A DNA stretch of 26,420 nt from Actinomortierella ambigua (lineage: Eukaryota; Mortierellomycota; Mortierellomycetes; Mortierellales; Mortierellaceae). The notes below the pieces were generated by a model. The model searched no databases and had not been told where the DNA came from. It saw only the letters and a list, made by a program, of their open reading frames with translations. Each line of letters begins with the position of its first letter. Positions within the stretch are counted from its first letter, which is position 1. Shown piece after piece: positions 9,401 to 18,416 of this stretch. The position numbers and the translations under genes are program-made. The DNA is taken from the NCBI GenBank assembly GCA_016098155.1, contig JAAAJB010000503.1, positions 1 to 26,420 on the forward strand. The letters are read 5' to 3'.

Positions 9401-10663
9401 ATGGAAGGCAGGCTACCAACAACAGGCGAAGAATACCTTCGCATGGTGAGGTACATGCAACTTGCAGAGGGAATGCGACATTTCCTACACTCAGCATTCC
9501 AGTTCAACTTGTAGACTAACGATCTTTGTTTCGATGGTGTTGGGGGGCGTGTGTATGGAATGGGGTGTTTGGTTGCAGGGAGCAAGCCAAGGCGTATCCA
9601 ACGGTCATGGTAGCGCAAGCAACCCAAGAGGTACGGTTGGCCAAGAACACTTCTGCCAAATATCGAACAGACTGGCAGACTTTGCAACCTGCCCCAGCGG
9701 GATGTGCGCCGAGCAAGGCCTGGCAGGACGACTTTTTGGTTCAGTATGAGCAAGACCGAAGGCACCTGGCGGCGTGCCGAGGGCGATCGGTAGACAGAGA
9801 GAACACTGGAGAATCCGTGTCTCGAGCAAACAAGGATAAGCAACGAGTCAGCGGTACTTCTGCAAGGGACCCGCACAGGGGCGACGAAGTCTCGAATGAT
9901 TACAAAGAGAAGATCGCGAGGGTCAATGATGAAGAGCAGGTGGGCTCGGCCAATATACCCAATGAATCAACGAGCCGTTCCACACATCGAGACTCTATGA
10001 AATTGCCGCGGGCGAACGATGAACAAGGGTGGTATCGATTGCTCTATGGAAGTGCGATCGAGGGCCATATTGACCCTGGCTCACAACCTTCACCAGCATT
10101 GCTAATGCGTCTGCATCAAGGGCAAGTCATCCAACTGCTGCACTATCATGTAAATTGGCTTGCCTCGGACAATCTTTCAGATCGTGAAGTAAGTCGGGTC
10201 CGTGTGTTGTCGCGCCGATTGAAAGACAAAGAGTGCCAAAATGTTAATATTGACTATCCTGCTGGGACCTGTGAACTCGACTTTTTTTTTTTTTTTTTTT
10301 TTTGCTGCTGTTGTAATCGTAGGGCCAATGGCTCTATGCGCTCTTTTTGCGACTTGACCCACTAGTGGAGTCGGACGAGGTGTCGATACTGCGTAGCGTG
10401 GCCAAGAGGTGTGCCTTAATCCGTTCACATATGACGGTATGGAATCTTTTCGTGGGTGGTCGTAGAAACGGGAGAGACAGCTGTGTGTGTATACTAAGAA
10501 TGAACTATGAATAGCTTGTTCGTGGCTTTTAACACCCTGTCCAACACTGTGTTTTTTTCCCATGCCTCGGTCATAGGGCGAGTCGGGAAGCAAGTTGGCG
10601 TCAGTCAACATGGTGATCACACTGGTGGCACGAGTGTATGGCCAAGCGGATATGTTACCATGA
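9401..10663 (+). CDS. GEMIN2: Gemin2 (SMN-interacting protein 1), SMN complex core
   Basis: Gemin2 binds SMN and holds Sm proteins during cytoplasmic assembly of spliceosomal snRNPs. I read four exons: 9401-9450, 9579-10188, 10323-10436 and 10577-10663. The introns are 128, 134 and 140 bp with phases 2, 0 and 0, and the product has 286 residues (human 280). Family signatures in order are TTGEEYLRMVREQAKAYPTV (7-26), QPAPAGCAPSKAWQ (53-66), EQGWYRLLYG (165-174), GQWLYALFLRLDPL (221-234), LRSVAKRCALIR and NMVITLVARVYGQADML near the C-terminus. A variable charged linker fills about 84-160. The intron before exon 3 has a 22-T run near its acceptor. The ATG at 9401 gives a shorter N-terminus than human; an upstream non-ATG or spliced exon cannot be excluded. 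An AATAAA lies 216 bp past the stop. Confidence 0.92.
10282..10303 (+). repeat. 22-bp poly-T run in GEMIN2 intron
   Basis: An uninterrupted run of 22 T lies 19 bp before the acceptor at 10320-10322, so it acts as an extreme polypyrimidine tract. It is slippage-prone. Confidence 0.9.
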
Positions 10664-10878
10664 GCAGGAGCGATGTGGAAGAGAGGAAATACAGCATTCT
10701 CCTCCATTCTCCTTCCCCCCCTCCCACGATTGGCAGTGTTTATATGATAGCCAATTCCATCAGCGGCCACTTTCCCACACCCGTTGATGAAACCCAACAT
10801 GTACTGTTCCTTCATATCTTCAGGGACACGAGAGAAAGAAGACTCTCTCCATGACATGGTGTTCACGAGGAAGGGGTG

Positions 10879-10884
10879 AATAAA
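10879..10884 (+). terminator. Candidate AATAAA polyadenylation signal, GEMIN2
   Basis: AATAAA lies 216 bp after the GEMIN2 stop on the same strand. This supports a 3' UTR across 10664 to about 10900. Confidence 0.45.
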
Positions 10885-11476
10885 CCTGGTAATATGCTCA
10901 CGCCCGCGAAATCCAATCCAACGTGAACCCGACTTTGTCGGTCTTTCGAATGAACAAATTGATAGGACGAACAATCAAAGAAAACAGCTGCTGTCTTCTT
11001 GTTCCTCTTCTTCTTCTCGCACCTCCTCCTCCTGCCCCGGTCGGAGTGGAAAGAAGAAGGAGGGGTCCATCTCACGCCTGCGAGAGAAGTGTAGAAAAGA
11101 GAGAAAGGAAGGGGAAGGAGAGAGAGAGAGAGGCATAGAGAGAGGGAGTGGGAGTGGGAGGGAGGAGTGGGATAGAGGGACGGAGGGACGGAGGGAGGGA
11201 GGGACGGAGACATGGGAGGCTACGTACCATGTACTTGACAGCAGTGTTCCTTCGGGTCAAGGTTTTCTTTCTCGTCTCTCTCTCTCTCGTTTCTTTTTTC
11301 GATGTTCTGATCGAAGAACAAGGAAAGGCTAGACAAATGAACGCGGGAAACATGAGAGAGGGTGAACAGGGGATCCCGGACCTGAATTTTTCTGTATGAA
11401 GAGAAAAATATTCTTTCCCGCCTCACCCATCAGTCAATGTCATCGTCCTATTCTTTGATACACTAGTAATTGTATG

Positions 11477-11498
11477 TGAGTGAGTGAGTGAGTGAGTG
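11477..11498 (+). repeat. (TGAG)n microsatellite
   Basis: About five and a half perfect TGAG units lie just before the long pyrimidine-rich leader of the 12574 gene. Confidence 0.85.
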
Positions 11499-12352
11499 GG
11501 TGTGTCGCTGTTCTCATCACCCTCGTTGGTTCCCCTCTCTCTTTCTTCATTCACATTCATTCATTCACATTCAACCATCCTCTCTGCCACTCCCTCCAGT
11601 TGCACGAACATACTCTAACACGAACCCTCCGTTCCGACCTTTCTGTCCCTTCCCCCCTTTTTTTTTTCATCACAGTGTCCCTGGCAACCAACGGCTGTGT
11701 CTCTCCGCTCATATCAACAACAACTCAAAAGGCACTCTCTTTTGTACCCTAGAACGTCAACCACCACCCCCTTTCTTGTCCGCCGGGGCTGCTTCGACAA
11801 TCACGACTACAACGTTGCACCGTTGGATCACCAGAATCGCCATAGTGTACCCGATCGCACAGCATCCCATTGTCTTTGTCAGCCTGCTGCTCGTTCTCGA
11901 AGCAGCCCTCCTGGCGCCTAGTCCTTTTTCCTTCATCCATTCCCTTTTTTTTTTTTTTATTTCTGTCCCTTTCAGTCGTGGGCAAGCACCTCTCTTTTTT
12001 TTCATCTTGTCCTCCACAACATTAACTTTTTTTCCTCCCTCCCTCACCCAACTGTTGCCACAACACACACCCACACACATTACACACACACACGCTTGCA
12101 CACTTTCGACACACAGACACACACAGCTGCATTCTCCCTCCATCTCCCCTACCCTTGCATTCCTGTAACTCTCTTTTTGTTGTTCTTCTGGCTACCTGTC
12201 CTTATCGCCATTGAATCTGCAACACAAAAGAGACGCACACGGATTGGGAACCACCAAGATAACCTGCCGTCTATCAACCTTCTCCCTCGCCACATGCACC
12301 CGCTCCACTCTTTTGTACCGCAACCTCTGCCCTCCTAGCTTCTATCTCTCTT

Positions 12353-12385
<33 letters not shown>

Positions 12386-12573
12386 TCGGACCTCGTCTCT
12401 CTCTCTCTTTTTTTTTCCTCCTCCCGCCAGACTGAGCACCGCACATCATCTCCAAGGGTTGCTTCCCCTTCGCATTTCCACACCGCATACGCCCACTCTC
12501 TCACACACACCCTCATCACACACATTCGCCCCACACGCGCACACATACACACACACTAAAACCAAAAGCGGGG

Positions 12574-12748
12574 ATGGCTTCCGCCTCAACCTCGCGGTTT
12601 TCCCGTCGTCCGCCATTGCCTGACGACAGCTTCAGAACAGCCGAAAGTCGACAACACCTTGAGCCACAGCAGAGTCTATCTCACAGCAGTAGCTTCTCTA
12701 GTGTCGATAGCCAACACCAAGTCCAGCAGCAGCAACAACAGCAGCAGC

Positions 12749-12788
<40 letters not shown>

Positions 12789-13831
12789 TCATCATCATCA
12801 TCATCATCACACTCATCAACAACTGCAACAACTGCAACAGCAACATCAATCCTCGTCCACGTCGTCATGGCCCTCATCACCTAAACCAACAAGCAAATCG
12901 GCCCCACCACAGCTGTCTGTGCTGACAGGACCTCCAGGAACGTATGGTCGGGGACATAGTCCCGATCTACAACCTCACCCAACGTACCGACCTTACACTC
13001 CCACCACACCCAGTACACCGACAACACCCATGGCAGGGTCGCTCTCGGGACACCACCCAGGCTATGCAACCCCAACTTCACCTCGCTTCGATGCAGTCAC
13101 CTCCTCGTACTCTGGTGGGCTGCATCCGTTTGGCAAGGGCGCACGCTCACATCATCACCATACCGGAGTCATCTCCGCTCGCCGGATACCGAGTAACGAG
13201 TCTCAGCTGGTCTATGATCCGTATCGCTCCAGGCAACCAAGTGTCTCTGCAAACAAGGTCAAGAATGGTAAGTTGGAACAGTTCCATTCCACATCCAACA
13301 ATGTGGTGCCGAAAGCAGCCTAGCTCGCTCCCACAACAACAAACAACCTTTTTTATTTCCTCGCACGTCTTATCTCTGTGTGGCCTTTTTTTCATTGCCA
13401 CTGCCGTTTCTTTAATCCCTCTTTCGTGTCCCTCCCACTTGTGATACCCATCATCTCTCCTTCCGGCTCTTCTCTTCCATTCTGTGGTTGTTACCAGAAA
13501 AAAAATGTGCGCGACTAGACCATGGCTGCTATGTTCGGCTGTGCCTGTCTGTGCATTTACACGAAGTTGACACCAGCACAAAAAAAATTGACGTGCATTG
13601 GCAGAGGAACCGTTCCTATTCGTCGACACCCACATGTGTGCCTGGCCAGGGTCAAAAGAGGACCCCGAGTTCATCGAGCTGTTGTGGGAAGATTTTTGTT
13701 TTTCTACAGGGATTGTGGAAACTATGGAAGGTTTGGAGCAGAATGAACGCAACAAAGAGATGCCCACATACACACGCTCTCCTTCTCTCTTTCTTTCTCT
13801 CCTTCGTGCTCGGAAACTGATGGAGCGATGA
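12574..13831 (+). CDS. Disordered Gln/His-rich protein of unknown function; 3' half uncertain
   Basis: I do not recognise this protein. Exon 1 (12574-13267) starts at an ATG after a long pyrimidine-rich leader. It encodes a Ser/Pro/Gln-rich, probably disordered region with 21 Gln (12724-12786) followed directly by 8 His (12787-12810), then Thr-Pro repeats (PTTPSTPTTPM). A strong donor GTAAGT at 13268 suggests splicing. My best acceptor is CAG at 13602-13604; exon 2 (13605-13831, phase 1) would continue with coding-like sequence (FVDTHMCAWPGSKEDPEF) and give about 306 residues. A stronger-looking acceptor at 13709 keeps the same frame but drops 35 residues. Without splicing the frame stops at 13323 (249 residues). 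A further exon near 14100-14171 is possible, since the nearest AATAAA is at 14493. Exon 1 is likely; the rest is a guess. Confidence 0.6.
12724..12810 (+). repeat. Coding CAR/CAT tract: polyQ to polyH switch
   Basis: Twenty-one CAA/CAG codons are followed without a break by seven CAT and one CAC. A single third-base change in a CAA repeat has apparently been propagated as CAT, turning a Gln tract into a His tract. Confidence 0.9.
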
Positions 13832-14492
13832 ACACCATCTCTTCACGTCCCCTCCCTTTCCCCTTCCCAATACTATTCACACTACACTACTATGGGACTG
13901 CAAGAGTGTGTGTGTGGCCCGTTCCATCTTGTCTTTTCAACAACAGGCTGAAGAAGAAGAAGAAGAAAAACATCAACAATATCAACAAAACAAATGCTGC
14001 TGGGAGCATTCAGGGACAGGCTTTTCGCCAATTGTCCTGTTCTCCTCCCCCCACCCCCTCCGCTCCCTCTATCCTTTCTCCCCTGTTCTCTTTCAACATG
14101 CGAAGAACAAGAATGGCTTACGAGATGTGAGGAGCAACACTTGGAGCCTGGGGTACGGACCGTGCAGACGTGAAGTCTGTTTAGCATGAGGTGGTGGTTC
14201 AGTCATTGGTTGGGTTTGTCCACAGTGCCCCATCCAAGTGACTCTGTCCCTCATGTGTGCCCAGCAATCCAGGCAGGCAGCACAGACAGTTCAACCCCCC
14301 CTTTCGCTGCATCTGTCGTCTCTGTTTTATTGTCCAAGCATGTGGGGCCGTGTTCTGGGTGTTGCTGAGAGATGAAGCGCGCCTCCTTGACCTCCTTGTC
14401 TTGTTGGGGCCTCCATGCACTGGCTGTCGCCTCTCTTTCCTTTTGTGTCTGCATGTCTATCTGTCCTATCCAGCTACCTCTTGGCTAGTGAC

Positions 14493-14498
14493 AATAAA
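14493..14498 (+). terminator. Candidate AATAAA polyadenylation signal
   Basis: This is the first AATAAA downstream of the 12574 gene on its strand. If used, that transcript has either a long 3' UTR or an additional terminal exon. Confidence 0.35.
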
Positions 14499-14533
14499 AT
14501 GCCTTGTCAGTCCTCAGCACAACAGTCATTTAC

Positions 14534-14638
14534 GCACGCACATACACACACATACACATACACAGACACACACGCTCTCTCTCTCTCCCTCTCTCTCACT
14601 CTCTCTCTCTCTCTCTCTCTCTCTGCGTGTGTGTGTGT
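14534..14638 (+). repeat. Compound (CA)n-(CT)n-(GT)n microsatellite
   Basis: Alternating CA-rich (14534-14573), CT-rich (14575-14624) and GT (14626-14638) tracts sit between two genes. The CA and GT arms are partly complementary and flank the CT core. Confidence 0.9.
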
Positions 14639-15811
14639 CTGCCCAATTCTTCTTACATTATTGGAACATATTCTGTGAGCTGAACAAAGTCTGACTGCCG
14701 TCCGCACGCCAGCTAGGTTGGGCTGGTCTTCCAGGGCTCCCCCCCCCCAACCCCCTCTCCTCCTGTCACTCCTTGCTCCCTTCTTCCTTTGCTTTCTCCT
14801 TGCTTCTTGGTTCCTTCCTTGATTCTGTTTGCTCATGGATGGTAGTGAAGTAGACTGGATGTCTTTCACTCCGTCCTTCTGCCTCTCCCTACGTCCATCC
14901 CCCCTGTGCTTATTTTTTGTTCTGAATGTCCTGAGAGCTATCCCTGGGATGCAATTGGGCCTGTTTCGGTTTCATCATCAACCACATCAAATGTCCACCT
15001 TCGTGATGTGATCTCCTCGTGTGCCTGAGGTTGCTTTCGTGCATCTTGTTGTTCTCCACTATCCTGGGCTGCCAAATACCCCTATCGGCACGCACCCAAC
15101 CTTCGCTCAACTTTTCATTATTGTATGTGTGATGGAAGGGACCGAATGCATGTTTGGAATGGGAGCAAGCGAGAGAGGGAGGGAGAGAGTGAGTGAGTGA
15201 AGGGGGAAGATTGATCTAGTGTGCTCTAGAGAGAATGACCATGTGGAACAATCACAAAGCATACATATTGCTACATGCTTCTTCTCGTCTTCATCCCCTC
15301 TCTTTCTCTCTTTCAGAGACATACGCCTGCACACACACACACATCCTCCTTCCCCTCCCTTCCTCTTACCCCCCTCCCCCGTGGCTATCGTTGGTGCAGC
15401 ACGAGAACTCTCGGCCCGAACATCAAAACAATCCTATCTGCTGGATTGTTCTTCATCTATATTTAACCGTCCCACTCCACCTTGCGCCTGGGCTATTTTC
15501 GTTTTGATACATACTACCCTTTTCTCTCTTTTTTTTCCCATTCCTCCCACCTCATTTGTTTTGCTCCCTCCTGGCCAGCTTTTTTTTTTTCTTCACCCTC
15601 CCTCTCCCTCTCTTACTCGTTCGCTTTTCTTCTCTTTGGTTGCCTCCGTTCTTTGTCTGACAATCCAACCACACCCACCTCCTTTGTCGACTCCCCCTCT
15701 TCTATCACACACGCGTCCTCTGAGACGCCTTTTGCTGAGCTCAACCATTAACCAAGCACCCTCGATTTCCTTCTCAACACCCTTTTGAAACTCGGTGTTC
15801 TTTTATCTACC

Positions 15812-16120
15812 ATGGAAAACACTCCTTTCCTGGCCAACTATCAAGATTATCGTGCCCAGTCGCCGGTACGAGAACAGTTTGCAATGCTCCAACAACAGCA
15901 ACAGCAGCACCCTCGTCATGGCCCAGCAGGATCACGGTTCCAGACAGGCTATGGGTCATCGTCCGACGACGGATTGGACGGCATGCAGCAGGAACCCATC
16001 CCTCGCCAACCTCTGCAGTATCCAACCGGATCCCTGGACCATCCGCCATCGTCCCCCGTCATGTCGGAGCACTCTGTCAACTACCGTGCATCTCTCCAAT
16101 ACCCTCAATACCCCCAATAC

Positions 16121-16154
<34 letters not shown>

Positions 16155-17752
16155 CGCCGTTCATCTACACCCAGGGCGGTATGGTCACGCCTGGTCTTGG
16201 CGAGGATCGCACCGACTACAATCGAATTGATCCATATCGGTCAGCGCTGTCACAGCAACAGCTCCCACCCTCGTCGTCGACGTCGTCGCCTTTCTTGGGG
16301 CCTCAGTCCCTCATGATGTATCATAACAACAACAACAGCACCGTCAGCGGCCACTCGCAACATGGACTATTCGAAGACGCGCCGTCGTCGTACGACTCTC
16401 GATTGTCTATGCTTGGCCAGCATCCAGCAAGGTCGCATCAATTTAACCAGCAACAACAACAACAACAACAAACTCATTTTCCCTTGGTGCTTCTCGACTC
16501 GCATCGATCCGAGACCGAGCTCGCCCCCAGTTACCACCACCACCACCACCCTTCACAGCTGGACTCTGCTGGTACAGAGGACCGCTTCACTAAGCAATCG
16601 GGGATGGAGGATGATGATGATCTTTCGGAAGGCACCAGGCGGGCACGAGCTGCGATCATTGCCGCCCACCAAGGCGCCGCAGGACACTTTCCTCGAGGTG
16701 GCATGAACAGCACAAGTCAGCGCAGCGACGCGGCCAACACCAGTGGGACAGCCACTCAGGACCTGATTCAAGGTGAAAGCAAGTCATCTTCGGCTTCAGG
16801 CGGATCTGCTGGCGGTGGCATCGGAACGGGTGGTCTTGGAGCAGGAGCAACAGCAGCAGTAGCAGCAGCAGCAACAACAGGTGTGACCGCGATTAGTGTT
16901 GCCGGTAAAGGCTCCAAGAAGAAGAATGGCAAAGGAGGCCGGCACGACATTGATTCGGAGGACGAGATGGAGGAAGGTCAAGAAAAGGGAGCACTGCGTC
17001 GTCGCGAACCTCGGTGCTGCTGCTGTCGTTCACGACGAGTGTGTGTGTACACGACCTTTATATCGCTGCTTGTGTTGGCGGTGGTGCTGTTCTTTGTGTC
17101 GCCCCGGGTACCAGTGTTTGCGTATGATTCGGTGCGATCGGACGTAGAGCCTACCATCTACAAGAACCACATTGAGGAGCCGTTCGTGATGCGTTTGCGC
17201 ATCGACAACTCTGCCAACTGGATCCCGCTCAGCCTCAACAGTCTGAACCTCACCATGTACTACAAGCTGGACAACAGGAAGGTCGGCAACAACGATGGTC
17301 TGACCAAATCCATCACCTTCCAGCCACGCCAGGTGCAGTACATGGATTTCCCCATGATGCTGAGCTACACTTCGGAATGGTACATCGACCTCAATTCCGA
17401 CGGCGTCTTTCAGGATCTGATCCGTGCCTGTACGCCGATCCCCCCTTCGGCCACGACAGCACCGCTGGGCATGAACGTTCAGGTGTTGGGCAAGCTCAAT
17501 GTATGGGGTCTGTCGTGGGTGTGGAAGCCCGAGTTTACGATCGATGTCTCCAATATGCCCTGCCCGATCAACGCACCTCCACCACCGCCACCGATCGATC
17601 CTGAGGAGCCGTCTGCCTCGGCCAATGCCACGCCGACATCGACCACTCTGTTGGCTTCTACTTCGACGAGCTCCGCTACCAACACGAACAGCTCGTTACC
17701 CACATCGACCGCGACGGTATCTGCTCGATCGCAACCCACGGCCTCGTCATAG
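15812..17752 (+). CDS. Single-pass membrane protein with polyQ cytoplasmic tail and LEA-2-like outer domain
   Basis: This is a single exon of 646 residues. The ATG at 15812 sits in a good context (CTACCATGG); the frame is open a little further upstream but has no earlier ATG. Residues 1-390 are disordered and Gln/Ser/Pro-rich, with CAA-(CAG)10 at 16121-16153, further Gln and His tracts, a Gly/Ala-rich block and a basic-acidic patch (GSKKKNGKGG, then DSEDEMEEGQE). A CCCC cluster (about 401-404) next to basic residues precedes one hydrophobic segment (about 409-432), a likely S-acylation site beside a type II membrane anchor. The following region of about 170 residues contains FVMRLRIDNSANWIPLSLNS and NLTMYYKLDN, a beta-rich pattern like LEA-2 (water-stress/NHL-type) domains. 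It ends in a Pro run and a Ser/Thr-rich tail with N-glycosylation sequons. Function is unknown; the LEA-2 match is by eye. Confidence 0.82.
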
Positions 17753-18416
17753 AGTTGCCGTTAATAACTCATTTTTTTGTTTCTTTCCTCATTTATGAGA
17801 AAAACTGCCGCCTTTTTTTTTTTTTATCCTCGTCATGTTTGTAGTATCATACCCCGTCCTCTCGTCCCATTTGCTTTTTTTTTTTCGTTCTCTCGTAACT
17901 TAGACTCCACCTGTAAATATATCCCACTCGCCATCTTTTTTTTTCTAGAAAGGATCTATGGAAGAAGTCATGTTAGCTGCATTAGCTCCCTTTCTCCTCT
18001 TCTGCCCAAAGTTGTTAGTGCACGGCTGATGATTGAAGGGGGCAGCTGCGGCAGGAGGCCACGAAAAATGGGGAAGGAGCTGAGAATGGGAACAACGTTG
18101 GGGAGATGGAGAGAAGGGACTGCAAAGGCAAGAGTAGGGTAAGTGGGTGAATGAACGAGGAACTCACGAGTAGGGAGCAAGGAAGGAAATGATGTGGGTT
18201 ACTATGCGATGTCTCCATCATGTAGGAGCATCCCAATCTCAATGTGCTTCGCAAGAAACACCAAGAGTGGCTCAACCCAACAACCTTTATCCTTTCCTAA
18301 ATAGTTTCACGATGAGTGTGTTCATGTGTGCAGCAACAGATTGTGAAGAAGAAGAAAAAAAAAGGGCGATGCAAGAGGCGGGAATGCTTTTATGAAACTA
18401 AAAATAAAAAAAAGGA
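17753..18416. other. Convergent 3' intergenic region
   Basis: The stops of the 15812 and 22865 genes face each other across 664 bp. The left half has several T runs (17811-17825, 17874-17885, 17936-17944). An AATAAA at 18403-18408 on the plus strand lies almost at the end of the opposite gene. No coding region was seen. Confidence 0.55.

Larger units (their letters stand above)
10664..12573. other. Intergenic: GEMIN2 3' region, purine block, long pyrimidine-rich leader
   Basis: Bases 10664-10900 are probably GEMIN2 3' UTR. Bases 11095-11215 are purine-rich on the plus strand and include GGGACGGA-type repeats. A (TGAG)n array lies at 11477-11498. From about 11520 to 12573 the plus strand is strongly pyrimidine-rich with CT, CA and T runs, like a long promoter or 5' leader for the gene at 12574. 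Frames open here use non-ATG starts and low-complexity codons. I see no real gene. Confidence 0.6.
13832..15811. other. Intergenic: downstream region of 12574 gene and leader of 15812 gene
   Basis: Bases 13832-14500 may be 3' UTR or hold an unresolved last exon of the preceding gene; an AATAAA lies at 14493-14498. A CA/CT/GT compound microsatellite follows at 14534-14638. Bases 15280-15811 are strongly pyrimidine-rich on the plus strand, as expected for the promoter and leader of the gene at 15812. Low-complexity frames that span it start at non-ATG codons and were not called. Confidence 0.55.

Noticed and set aside
11488..12168. 226-codon plus-strand frame before the 12574 gene
   Set aside because: Starts at GTG, made of CT/CA/T-run codons; best explained as pyrimidine-rich leader.
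15219..15788. 189-codon plus-strand frame before the 15812 gene
   Set aside because: Non-ATG start and low-complexity Pro/Leu/Ser composition in a leader region.
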